Source: Lingula anatina
Taxonomy: Eukaryota > Brachiopoda > Lingulata > Lingulida > Lingulidae
Assembly: GCF_001039355.2 (NCBI RefSeq)
Contig: NW_019775336.1
Span: 120,984-160,178, forward strand
Direction: 5' to 3'
Length of the DNA stretch: 39,195 nt
This document shows positions 1 through 9,304 of this stretch, one piece after another. A program made the position numbers and the translations under genes. The notes below the pieces were generated by a model that saw nothing but the letters and a program-made list of their open reading frames with translations, searched no databases and was not told where the DNA came from. The first letter of the stretch is position 1. The number at the start of each line of letters is the position of its first letter.

Positions 1-426
1 TTCTAGCCAAAATGAGGGTCAGTGACCACGAGTTAGAGATTGAAAGAGGCAGATATACCCACCCCAAAACAAAAATTGAGGACAGAAAGTGTCCTCACTG
101 TAATGCAGTGGAAGATGAAGCTCACTTTTTTCTTGAGTGTACTACTTATAAACTAGACAGAGAAACATTATTTGCTGCCTTACCAGAGGTAAATGTGCAG
201 GGTCTAGCAGACGATACACTATCCGCCCTATTAAATGTGTCAAATGAGAGAGGTGTGTCCGCACTTGTAAAGTTTATACACAGTGCTATGAGAAAACGGA
301 AGCTATCTAAATTGAGATAACACCTGTAACTTTATTATTACTATGTACATGTATTTAAACTTAAGTATATTATAATTAGTAGTGTAGAGAGCCTATAAAT
401 GTACACTCATTTCATGTGCTCAATAA

Positions 427-475
<49 letters not shown>
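1..475 (+). mobile_element. 3' end of a non-LTR (LINE-type) retrotransposon with a TTA-repeat tail
   Basis: The window opens inside a reading frame resembling the zinc-binding C-terminus of LINE reverse transcriptases (3-320). After its stop comes about 100 bp of AT-rich 3' UTR, a CAATAAATTA segment and then an uninterrupted TTA/ATT tract (about 428-475). Simple-repeat tails are typical 3' ends of several LINE clades. The 5' part of the element lies outside the window, so the clade cannot be named. Confidence 0.65.
3..320 (+). CDS. C-terminal fragment of a LINE reverse transcriptase
   Basis: The frame is already open at the left edge (LAK before the first Met at 12), so this is the end of a longer protein. 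It carries the block SDHELEIERGRY followed by CPHC, then EDEAHFFLEC and a Tyr/Arg-rich helix. This Cys-x2-Cys...His-x3-4-Cys knuckle after an 'xxDHxLxIExGRY' motif is a recurrent feature of the C-termini of animal non-LTR retrotransposon polymerases. The catalytic reverse transcriptase core is not in view. The last residues are basic (MRKRKLSKLR). There is no reason to think this is a host gene. Family-level assignment is by motif recognition only. Confidence 0.65.
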   Translation, partial: LAKMRVSDHELEIERGRYTHPKTKIEDRKCPHCNAVEDEAHFFLECTTYKLDRETLFAALPEVNVQGLADDTLSALLNVSNERGVSALVKFIHSAMRKRKLSKLR

Positions 476-477
<2 letters not shown>

Positions 478-1169
478 AAAGCCTTGTCCTTTTTTTTTCT
501 TTTTTTTGTAAGAAAAAAAAAATGGTCACACCTCAGCTCCGAAATAAGCATGCACGTGGATGGATTCAATCTATATATTTTAGCTTTAATATTCTAGCGT
601 GTTGTTCTTAGGACAACTTTTGTAAATGAAAACATATCGGACAAGGTACATGATTTATATCTACAGTGTGCTATGACCGAATACAATGGAAGGCTGCAGG
701 CCTATTACCGTGGGGCCGATGTGACAGGATTGGCAGTCCGCTAGGAACCGTAGTCCGCTCCCCATACTTTTTATATCAGCTACGGATGTTTGAAGAAATA
801 AAAAGACGAGGATTTTTGGCCCTGTTTTATGGTTATTTGAGCTTTTGGGAGTTTGGGAATATACAGGTGTCTTTCACCCCATATACTTACCCCAATACTC
901 CGACTAATCCTTACCTGTATTAATCATATGGGAGCCCGAACTTCTATTCCCAGGACTACCATTCCTGTTACACCAGGGTGAAGCATAGAAGACTCAAACC
1001 ACGGCGGGGAAGTAAGTGCAACACGTCAGTGAAAAGATTTCACCATCATGAAATGGCTGTTGCATCACAGCAATATGGACACCACGCTTCAGCGACAGCA
1101 GACTAGCAATATCAACGGGATCAGACAATCCGTGGCAAATGTGATTTTCGAGTTTGGAAATAGCGGTGT

Positions 1170-1209
<40 letters not shown>

Positions 1210-2152
1210 TTATTTTTCATTTATTATTATTATTAATATTTTTTTTTTGCGGTAACTGCTGTGAAAAAAAATCTGATGCAATTGCATAATTAAGCATCTT
1301 GCCGAAGATGAAATTTTCAGCGATATTCACATATATTGGTGCGCTATATGAGTTTAAGAAATAGGCAATTACAAACATATACGAATACATATAGTTACAA
1401 ACATATGGGCCTAGCGATCGGTAAAATTAGATCAGCAATAATATGATCGGAAGAAAGTACAGTGAGATGCTATCCGAGCTAAGAATCTAACTCGGACATT
1501 AACTTCCATAATAGGTATAATGTGAAGACGCCAACCGGCCATTTTTGGCGACAGCAATAGAAAGAGAATTTACATAATTAATGTGAATTCTAACTCTTTG
1601 GTTCATATAACTGTTCATCTTATTGTGCATATCTAATTTTAATCTGATGTACTTACTTATTCGTTTTGTTAATAATGCGCCACAATCGTTATTTGGTGTG
1701 ACGTTTCAGTCTTTCCCACGTTTACTGCCTGAGATAAATAAACAGATGAAAAAATTATTTCTGGGTTAGAGTGTATGAGATAAAAGATGACACCGTGCAC
1801 AAAGGAGGTTTTATGTCGTGCCCATGGCTGCCTAGACTGAAAGTATTTCGAATTCGTCACCCTGGGTTTCAGGGCTGATTGATAAACTATTTAAGTTATC
1901 AACGTGTTTCGGCAGGGACAGATTGGAGATTATTTAGTTACTTCTGAAATTCAGGGTGGGTTTTACAGACGACACACAGAAATCTGTTAGTCTCGTGGTT
2001 CATCAAAAGTCAAACAAGGGTTGGGCATACCGCCATGAGAATTTATACATGGGATTTCATCGAGTCCGATCAGTGTCATAATTTCATACTTATACCAATC
2101 ATCCCTGAAAATAAGCATTTTAGAGCTTGACCAAGCTTCGGTTTCTTAAACA
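476..2152. other. Non-coding region upstream of SRCR copy 1
   Basis: No convincing gene is visible. The stretch holds a TTTA microsatellite (about 1171-1212), homopolymer runs and AT-rich DNA. From about 1850 the sequence is a diverged relative of the promoter module of the other SRCR genes (a CACCCTGGGTTTCAGGG block near 1859, then GTGTTTCGG and a TCAGGGTG block near 1951). No TATA box comparable to the other copies is evident before the copy 1 ATG. Confidence 0.5.
1171..1212. repeat. TTTA microsatellite
   Basis: An uninterrupted TTTA tetranucleotide tract of about ten units, followed by an ATT-rich tail. Confidence 0.9.
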
Positions 2153-3387
2153 ATGAAGAGCTTAGTTTTTGTGGTAGCAGTTATGATGTTCAGCGTTTTA
2201 AACGCTCAGAATAATATAACGACGAAACCGACGTTTCCAGTACCAACGCAAAACGTTAAGAACTACATTGGCACCGATGGCTTGGCGGCATGGGTAAAAA
2301 CCTGGCTGGGCGTACGAAGTCAAGAGATTTACACTGCCAGAATCAAGGACGAGAACCTGACCGCTGAAGTTGAACTAAAACACCGTTTTAGTCTCCGAAA
2401 TGCAACAAGTTCAGCGATCTGACAATAGCTTCAATAAAACCCTCCAGGGCGTGGAACAAATGGTTAAAAACAGTCTTCTTACCGACGCTTCTATCCAAGC
2501 AGAAAAGGCAGCACTAACAAACCAGGTAGCAACACTGAAGCAAGAGCTGCAACAGTTGAAGGATTCCTCAAAAAGAGAAAGGACATTGCTGACGAACAAA
2601 ATTCAGAGCCTTGAGCAGCAGCAGCACATGTTGGTGCAACAAACATCCAACGTTATTGATCAATTACTTACAGGTGCGTTACTTTAAAATTTATCATTCG
2701 CTGAGTGCGTTTGCACCTCGATATTTTTCATTTTTACTTCGCAAATATGAATTAATTCTGATTATTTTCCTTTTTTTCTTTTTAGAAAACTAGATCTAGT
2801 TTTTTTATTAGAAATTAGGCGGCGGTTCTATAAGATTAGTAGGGATGCAAGAACACACTTAAAGGGGCTTCAACGTGCACGTTTAAAAACTATATACTTC
2901 AGCAGAAATAAGTACACACAGTTTACAAGAACGCATTTATGAAAAGAACGTTCTAAAAGTCACGATAAACACAGTTACTCTTAAATGACCCTTTATAATT
3001 TCCGTTTAAATTACACTTTCACATTGCACCAGTGCAATTTATTAACTCAAAATAAAGCGTATTTGAACCGTTTCAGGGCGCATACGTTTGGTAAATGGGA
3101 GTCATTCGCGTGAGGGTAGAATTGAAGTCTTCTACAAGGGACAATGGGGAACAGTCTGCGATGACAGATTTGACGTCAAGGATGCTAGGGTTGTCTGCAG
3201 ACAGCTGGGGTATCCGACCGCCTATCCAACTGTGTACGCAAGTGCCAGATTCGGACAAGGAACAGACCCAATATGGCTGGACGATTTAGACTGCGTGGGT
3301 AGCGAACTTGACATAAAATCGTGTGCAAACAGAGGTTGGGGGAAACACGACTGTTTCCACACCGAAGATGTCGGTGTATCATGTTAG
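2153..3387 (+). pseudogene. SRCR copy 1: signal peptide-coiled coil-SRCR gene (type B) with a frameshift in exon 1
   Basis: Exon 1 runs 2153-2673, the intron 2674-3076 (CAG/GTGCG donor, TTTCAG acceptor) and exon 2 3077-3387. The exon 1 protein begins with a hydrophobic signal peptide ending VLNA/Q, then YIGTDGLAAW and the start of the coiled coil. After AEVE the frame runs into a stop at 2420-2422, while the coiled coil continues in the +1 frame from about 2379. A one-base change in the AAAA/CACC stretch (2377-2384), inside a segment of roughly 30 bp absent from other copies, would explain it. Exon 2 is an intact SRCR domain: [33 protein letters not shown] and VSC, giving six cysteines. It stops right after the last Cys, so it lacks the Pro-rich tail. 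It is the most diverged copy. It may be a pseudogene or hold a sequencing error. Confidence 0.7.
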
Positions 3388-3426
3388 TAAAAAAGACATC
3401 ATCATGAAACCCTTCAGTAATCTGAA

Positions 3427-4381
3427 CACCAGTCAAGTTAAATATGAAAATTCTCAGACACAAGCCTAAAATTTTCCGTACCGTTAGCTTACGGCCAACC
3501 TGGTCGAAGGCCTTCATCAGACTGACGTGAGTAGTTGTTCACACTCACTGACCGCTAGATGGTATAGCGGCCAGGACCCTCTTATAAATGTCAGGTAGAT
3601 CAACCCCCCCGTCCCTATTCATGGGTGGCTGGTGTCGGCTGATGTGGATAGCCTCTCGTATTTTTCGCGGGATGTCGGATGATTCAGATTCAAGAATCTT
3701 AGTTGAATTCCAATCTATACTGTGGCCGGTGTCTATTACATGTTCAGAAATGGCAGAGCTGGTATTGCCTACAGTCACTGATTTCCTGTGTTCACTCACC
3801 CTGATCTTCAACTGTCTACCTGTCTCACCAATGTAAAAGGAATTACAGTCATGGCAATTGATCCTGTATATTGTCCCACAACGGTGATCTTGGGGGGTTT
3901 TGTCCTTTGGTGCCACTAGGTGTTGTTTCAATGTGCACTGAGGTCTAAAAGCTGTGTTGACACTGTGCTTCTTGTAGATCCTGCACACTTTCTCTGAAAT
4001 TCCTTTACAATAAGGGAGGATCACTAGCTGTTTTTTTCCGACTGTATCTGTTGGCTCACAGTTAGTTACTGCTGTCTTATCCTGGCGAAGTTTGGTCTTT
4101 AGAGCCCAAGGTGGGTAACCACACATCAAGAGAGCCTCATCTAGTGTCTTGTTCTCCAAGGTCTTGTCTTCCTTATTATACCTGACATTTATAAGAGGGT
4201 CCTGGCCGCTATACCTCCTAGCGGTCAGTGAGTGTGAACAACTACTCACGTCAGTCTGATGAAGGCCTTCGACCAGGTTGGCCGTAAGCTAACGGTACGG
4301 AAAATTTTAGGCTTGTGTCTGAGAATTTTCATATTTATCCAACAACCAAGCTAATGAACCTTTTTGCTCACCAGTCAAGTT
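3427..4381 (-). mobile_element. 5'-truncated Penelope-like element with inverted terminal repeats and 13-bp target duplication
   Basis: Direct repeats CACCAGTCAAGTT at 3427-3439 and 4369-4381 flank the element. Inside are nearly perfect inverted repeats of about 159 bp (3439-3597 and 4179-4337), then about 31 bp of unique end sequence (4338-4368). Between the repeats is a minus-strand reading frame with a GIY-YIG endonuclease domain but no reverse transcriptase. An inverted, truncated copy of the terminal repeat upstream of the ORF is known for Penelope-like elements, and 5' truncation is common. The insertion sits 40 bp after the stop of SRCR copy 1. Confidence 0.7.
3545..4249 (-). CDS. GIY-YIG endonuclease domain remnant of a Penelope-like retroelement
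   Basis: This is a 234-residue frame. A GIY-YIG nuclease is recognisable: GTIYRI (residues 125-130), a CHDC knuckle, FYIGETGR (138-145), catalytic-type Arg 150, EHR (153-155), a downstream Glu near 199 and Asn 211 in NRDGG. This arrangement, with Cys residues just before the YIG strand, is that of the C-terminal endonuclease of Penelope-like elements. The reverse transcriptase expected upstream is missing. The first ~20 residues and the last few are encoded by the inverted repeats, so the Met at 4249 is not a natural start. The frame has no internal stop, suggesting a fairly recent insertion. Some DIRS-type or other selfish GIY-YIG proteins are an alternative. Confidence 0.7.
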   Translation of the reverse strand: MSSCSHSLTARRYSGQDPLINVRYNKEDKTLENKTLDEALLMCGYPPWALKTKLRQDKTAVTNCEPTDTVGKKQLVILPYCKGISEKVCRIYKKHSVNTAFRPQCTLKQHLVAPKDKTPQDHRCGTIYRINCHDCNSFYIGETGRQLKIRVSEHRKSVTVGNTSSAISEHVIDTGHSIDWNSTKILESESSDIPRKIREAIHISRHQPPMNRDGGVDLPDIYKRVLAAIPSSGQ

Positions 4382-5691
4382 GTGGGCATCATTGAATTAT
4401 TAAACAGCCAAGTCAATGTCAAAGAGAACAAGAATCAGAAGAACGAAATCGAACGTGGTTTTCGCAATAATTTTTCATCTTTAACTAAGCGTGTCGTTGC
4501 GTTGTTGTGGCAGTCTCTTTAAAATGATGTAATTACAAAATGACCTTTCATGAAGATTTGATTAAAAAATATTCATATATCTTTGAACGCTATATTTGTC
4601 TACAAAAGAATGATCAAATATATCATATTGATCAGTAATAAAATATGCCTTCATAATGCAGCAGTTAACTAATAGAATGTAGATATCATTTTCTGTTGAA
4701 TGTGACAAAATAAACAACCTCTTGTTGAACTTATCCGGGAATGAGTGATACTTTTTGATGTTATTTTTTTTTAAATATAATTGGATTTAATTTGCAAGAA
4801 ATAATTAAATTAACCATCTCCTATCGAATCGTCAATGGTCTTGACATACTTGGCGTCACATATTTAGGCCTAAGATTGGTCAATGCGCAGCATACAAAAT
4901 CAGTCTGAGAAGTATAAACTCGAAGGAATGGCAAAAAAAAATAGCGTTTTTTGTGTCCGTCTGTGTGTGTGTGTGTGTGTGTGCGTGTGTGTGCCTGTGT
5001 GTGCGTGTGTGTGCGCGTGTTTATGTTGGGGGGGGGGTCAGTTCATGGCGTAGTTTAAATCTGATTTGTCAAAATAACACGATTCAGAGATGGCCCCCTA
5101 AGAATACCGGGTATGTATGTCTTGTGCCTGCAGACTTTTTACCACTCAAAGGGCCTGTGCTAGTAGACCAAAATTTGAAAACGCTTTTGTCACATACTGC
5201 TCAATGAAAGAGGCTGGGGTATAACATAACCTGCCTTTCGATGCACTAGTCTCGACTCGAAAAGGTTTAGAAAATTAAAAAGAAAAAAATCAATTCTGCT
5301 TGTTTGCATCACATTAAAATAATTCCAAAAATTGCATCACTTGCACTCCCCTCTCTGCCTCCCTCATCATTCTTTACAGCAAGGAAAAAAAAGAAAACTT
5401 GGCGCTTAATTTTCACATTTTCATACCCAGTAACTAAAATGACATTTTTGTACATTCATTATTTTTAACACATTTTTTTATTTTTTATATGTTATTATAA
5501 TATATATATATATATATTTTTTTTTTGCATTTTGCTTTTTTGATCAAACAAAACCACAAATTTACTACAATAATCCAAACTCTTAGGATCTGGTATATAA
5601 CGCTGTTAACACTGCCTTCAGCACATTATCAAGTCTGAGACTTTCAGGCAGACACATTTGTCACCATTCATAATGAAGAGACATCAATTCC
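4382..5691. other. Non-coding flank with GT microsatellite
   Basis: No gene is seen. Parts are paralogous to 35900-36345 downstream of SRCR copy 8: both carry a TG repeat followed by a G run and then a match reading AAAATAAC(A/T)CGATTCAG. A TG/CG-alternating tract runs about 4962-5020, with a G run at 5028-5037. A TA tract lies at about 5505-5516. A minus-strand polyadenylation-type signal (TTTATT on the plus strand, about 5477-5482) sits about 210 bp beyond the stop of the TMEM-like gene. Confidence 0.55.
4962..5037. repeat. TG/CG dinucleotide repeat plus poly-G
   Basis: Alternating purine-pyrimidine tract with occasional CG steps, followed by ten G residues. A similar TG + G-run tract occurs at 36262-36299, downstream of SRCR copy 8. 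Confidence 0.9.
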
Positions 5692-6702
5692 CTACTTAGG
5701 TGAATTCTTCTTCTGCAGTGAGTTTTCCTGGGCAGTCATCATCAATTGTTGTATCATGACTTCATTCATCGGCGCCCCATCTGTCCACAAGTATATCCTA
5801 TTCCTCACTTTAAACCCCATATTCTTTAAATACTTAGGCCTGAACATTTCACTCAGCGAGCACTCCACCTTCGTCTTATTGACAAGCAGCATGCCAGGGG
5901 CAATGATAGTATACTTCCCAGTAATAAGATCATAATATAACCTCCATGGATGCATATAAGAAAACAAGACAATGGGCACACAGTAAAGCACAGTTATGGC
6001 CCATACCATTATTACTTTGGCAGCTGGATGTTCCAGAGCGTCAATATTATGTGGGAACCCAACCAAATAGTCCGAGAACTTATAAGTAAAAGCAGAGGCC
6101 AAAAATACCATAGTTGTTACGGATACGGGTCCACAGTAACGAAGCATCCTGTAATCAGTGGAGTGGAAAATTAAAATGTGCCTGTTCTTGTCCAAGCCGT
6201 CATCCTTGATCCATTTATGGTTGCTAATGGTGTTTTGCAAGTTCGCCCCGTATGGAACAGGCGGTACGTCATCTTCCTTGCTTTCTGTCCTTGTTGTGGT
6301 AGTATTAAAACTTCTGTTGTTCACTTGTATGGGGGGAGCTCGGTAAAGCAGTGATGTCTTTTCAAGGTGTGATGTGCTTTTCCTCATATTGACCTTTGTG
6401 TTGTGAAGGAGTGGCGTCATTGGAAAAGGCTGAAACGCTGCTCTCCATAAGTGAAAAGGCAACCCTGCTGTTGTACAAATCCTCCTGGTGCTATTCACTG
6501 GCTCTGTCTTCCCCTGACCACAAGCTGTAACTGGTGTTCCTGATGAGTAAATGATTCTGCCTTGGCATAGGGCTACACCGTGTGACTGCAAGGGTGTACA
6601 AATGCCCCTACTGCTCACATAATTGATTCCTTGGTGTAAGGGAACAGTTCCGTCCACCTGCCTGATTTTATGCAGATTTTGCAGCTTTGGGCATTTAAGC
6701 AT
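5692..6702 (-). CDS. TMEM70/TMEM186/TMEM223-family mitochondrial inner-membrane protein (probable)
   Basis: I place the start at 6702, giving 336 residues. The frame is open further upstream to 6849, but a good acceptor (pyrimidine tract, CCACAG at the 6763/6764 boundary) indicates the extra part is intron, with the coding exon starting at 6763. The N-terminal ~160 residues are basic and Ser/Thr-rich with no early acidic cluster, as in mitochondrial presequences. RHILIFHSTDYRML (174-187) precedes a first membrane segment (about 192-209). A second lies at about 230-250, followed by HPWRLYYDLITGKYTI and a C-terminal segment FKVRNRIYLWTDG. Two helices with this flanking architecture match the TMEM70/186/223 group, which assists assembly of respiratory complexes. 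The N-terminal 'ILIF...' motif looks nearest to TMEM223. The subfamily is uncertain. Confidence 0.55.
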   Translation of the reverse strand: MLKCPKLQNLHKIRQVDGTVPLHQGINYVSSRGICTPLQSHGVALCQGRIIYSSGTPVTACGQGKTEPVNSTRRICTTAGLPFHLWRAAFQPFPMTPLLHNTKVNMRKSTSHLEKTSLLYRAPPIQVNNRSFNTTTTRTESKEDDVPPVPYGANLQNTISNHKWIKDDGLDKNRHILIFHSTDYRMLRYCGPVSVTTMVFLASAFTYKFSDYLVGFPHNIDALEHPAAKVIMVWAITVLYCVPIVLFSYMHPWRLYYDLITGKYTIIAPGMLLVNKTKVECSLSEMFRPKYLKNMGFKVRNRIYLWTDGAPMNEVMIQQLMMTAQENSLQKKNSPK

Positions 6703-6762
6703 TGTCCTGGTTGTAGGGGCCTGGTTGTAGCACAGATGCGTTGTCCAGACGAATGCCACACA

Positions 6763-6850
6763 GCTGTGGAAAGGAGACAGGAAAAAACATGTACATGTAC
6801 AGGTGTAAGGATACCAAAATACAATCCAGTAAGTTTGTGCAGTTAACAAA
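6763..6850 (-). other. Probable splice acceptor region of the TMEM-like gene
   Basis: On the minus strand a C/T-rich tract (TTTTTTCCTGTCTCCTTTCC) ends in ACAG at 6764, and the exon continues into the coding sequence. This suggests a first exon holding 5' UTR further right. AGCAG/GTGTGTTT near 7130 is a possible donor, but I cannot confirm it. Confidence 0.4.
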
Positions 6851-7579
6851 CAATTACCAATTATATTATATTTTACTCAACTGCAGTTCATTTAATCTGC
6901 TTTTAGTTCGTTCAATTTAACTTAAGTATTTTTTTTCACATTTTAAGCCTGATATAAATTACATGTATTATTAGCGCACGTGGTGAATGCAACTCAACTG
7001 CCGAACGTGCAATCAAGTTTCACGGTTACACCGCACCAGAAATGTGTATTACGAGACAATATTAACTGACGGAGCTTATTAAGTAAAAAAATATGTCTTA
7101 AGGTGTCAAACTTAAAGCTAAAACACACCTGCTTTTAGAAGACGGCCTGCACCCACGGCCCTCAATGGAGAATTTATCGTTCTCTAAAAACCAAAGAGCT
7201 ACACGCAAGACAAGCCACATCGCAATATTGCACATTGCTGTAGATGAGATGAACACACAAGATAAAGCATTGTGTTCTTTTTAGAGTATTTTTGTTGGTA
7301 TATACGCTGAAATAACTAAAATGAGCGAGGAAATGCCAATAGCAACCATAAAATAAAAGATAATCTACAGCGAATAATCTGCATAAAGTTCTCCTTATCA
7401 GCTTGGATTGCCATGTATAGATAACTTTACCCACCAAATGGGGCACCGGTAGCACCAGTAGGCCTACTCCCAGTACGCACATGTACATGTACATGTAGTA
7501 CTAGGGTCAATGCATGCATTTGAGACGCACATGTACTTAGGACATGCATAGATGTATTTAAAATAGGCATATGACGAAT

Positions 7580-7757
7580 CTTATCAGGGGCGGATTTAGG
7601 CCGTCTTCTGGGTCTTCCGGAAGACGGTCAGATTTTAAAGTTTACATTGACGGGTATCTAATATTTTCTGTCGGAAGACGGTCAAAAATGGAGGATGGAT
7701 TAACAAAAATAATTTGGAAGACTGTCAGAAAATATCTCTGGATCCGCCCCTGCTTAT
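7580..7757. mobile_element. MITE with CAGGGGCGGAT ends and a CTTAT target duplication
   Basis: Element 7585-7752 (168 bp) starts CAGGGGCGGAT and ends with its reverse complement. It is flanked by CTTAT at 7580-7584 and 7753-7757. The related unit at about 24410 has the uninterrupted site (CCTTATACCTAC), which proves insertion. Internally it repeats a GGAAGACGGTCA-like word. The superfamily is unclear; the end sequence is hAT-like but the duplication appears to be 5 bp. Confidence 0.75.
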
Positions 7758-8496
7758 ACCTACGACTGCCAAAACAGGTTTGTCTAATTAATCGAGTAAC
7801 GAGTGGTCGTTACAATAAAAAAAATACGAAGGCATGCTTCAAAATCAAAATAAGAAAATTGGCGAGAATAGCTAAGATACATGTAGGCCTACGTTTATTT
7901 ACAAGGAGATTAAGTAGCGTACATTTTGGATTCTGGAATCATTGGATGCCATGTTTTCTATGATGTTTAAAAGTTATAAATGCAAGAAAGTAAGAATAAA
8001 ATTTGTTTATGGAAACAATGATAATTATCTTTATAGGGCCTACATGTACTTGTAGGTTCTAGCACATTAAAAAGCCTATATGACCTACATGTAATAATGC
8101 TTTAACAATATTGATTACAATGATTAATCTGTTACGAAAGCTTTTACAAGGCCTGGGCTACACAATACTGTCAGTTTTAACTTCAAGTAATACAGATAGG
8201 GCCGTAATTATGATTTATTTCCCCATAACAAACAAGTTTAATGTGACCGTCGCTTGGCGGAATATCCGCGTGTGATCTGCGCTAGGCAACTTATAGGTAA
8301 AGGCACCCATCGGCAATAATTTGACCCCCCCCCCACACCGCAATTAAAGTAAATAAAAATGATTAAATAGAATTTATCTTAATTCATTTTCGTAGCTGTC
8401 CATCTCTCTTTGCGTAAGCTATTTCAATAAGTAAACAAATTCATCATGATTGTTATTAAATTTTGGGCTTGTGTTTCGATCTTTCTCGTGTTTTCA

Positions 8497-8497
8497 N
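8497..8497. other. Assembly join (single N)
   Basis: A single unknown base. The sequence to its left (8230-8496) and to its right (8600-8720) are two versions of the same module, so this is probably a join between pieces rather than a miscalled base. Confidence 0.8.
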
Positions 8498-8506
8498 AAA
8501 ATTGAT

Positions 8507-8537
8507 TCCCCCCCCCCCCCCCAAAAAAAAAAAAAAA

Positions 8538-8581
<44 letters not shown>

Positions 8582-8583
8582 AA
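8507..8583. repeat. Poly-C, poly-A and GAAA microsatellite
   Basis: A C run is followed by an A run and then about eleven GAAA units, next to the join at 8497. Equivalent C/A runs without the GAAA expansion are at 12415-12440, 19950-19976 and 24871-24900. Confidence 0.9.
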
Positions 8584-9184
8584 ACAGAATGCCTAGAATT
8601 AACCTGAAAACATTTTCGTCGCTGTCCATCTCACTGTGAGTAAGCGATTTCTATAATAAACTAATTCATCGTGATTGTTTATTGGGGCTTGTGTTTCGAT
8701 CTTTCTCACGTTTTCAGTTTGAGATAGATTATAAATAGAAGAATGAAATCAATTTCTGGATTATCAGATAAAATAATTTGTAATACATTGTACGTATTTT
8801 TCAAACCGAGGCCAAACAACATAAATCAATTTCTCAGTCACTAAGGTGCGGGCTGTATCCAGTTTTTATCATCCTGAGTTTCAGGGATGGCTGGACACTA
8901 AAATGTAATACCTACATGCTTCGGAAGACAGGGTGTCCTGTGATATATGAAATTAAGGGTGAATTTGACAGATGACTCACAGACATGATGCAGCTTGTAT
9001 TGTATCAAAAGCCAATCATGGAAAAATATAAAACTGTAAACATGGCATTTAAAATGCATAGCACTGTGTGGACATCTCATACACACGCTACTTATCCTTA
9101 ACAAGGCACCAAAATAGCTTGTGGGTTGCCAGATAAAAGAGAACACCGCGCGCATAGTCTTATAGGCGGGGTCCTACAGGTACA

Positions 9185-9209
9185 TGGCGTCTTAGGTTAG
9201 GCTATAAAG
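9185..9209 (+). promoter_or_regulatory. Core promoter of SRCR copy 2 (TATA box)
   Basis: GGCTATAAAGG with TATAAAG at 9203-9209, 102 bp before the ATG. The TGACGTCT site of other copies is TGGCGTCT here (9185-9192), so the CRE-like core is altered by one base. Confidence 0.6.
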
Positions 9210-9304
9210 GTGCATGATATCCAATTTTATCATAATTCCGCACTTGTGCGAATCACCTTTAAAGTCAAGTACTTTGGAGTTTAATCCAGCTCCGCTTATT
9301 TAAA

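Larger units (their letters stand above)
6851..9184. other. Non-coding region between the TMEM-like gene and SRCR copy 2
   Basis: No gene is seen. From about 7300 to 7960 the sequence parallels 19220-19690 and 24170-24620, the 5' ends of other array units. A 168-bp MITE lies at 7585-7752. From 7910 to 8496 it is close to 33041-33597, upstream of SRCR copy 8. At 8497 there is an N, after which a similar block starts again (8600-8720), so the join duplicates part of the promoter module. Confidence 0.55.

Noticed and set aside
1669-1860. Short minus-strand open frame of 63 codons
   Set aside because: No recognisable motif, and it overlaps a diverged SRCR promoter module.
7174-7494. Minus-strand 106-codon frame upstream of the TMEM-like gene
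   Set aside because: Low-complexity start (repeated TACATG), no motif, and the homologous spacers at 19220 and 24170 do not keep the frame.
7571-7963. 130-codon plus-strand frame
   Set aside because: Its middle is the MITE at 7585-7752. The frame exists only because of the insertion.
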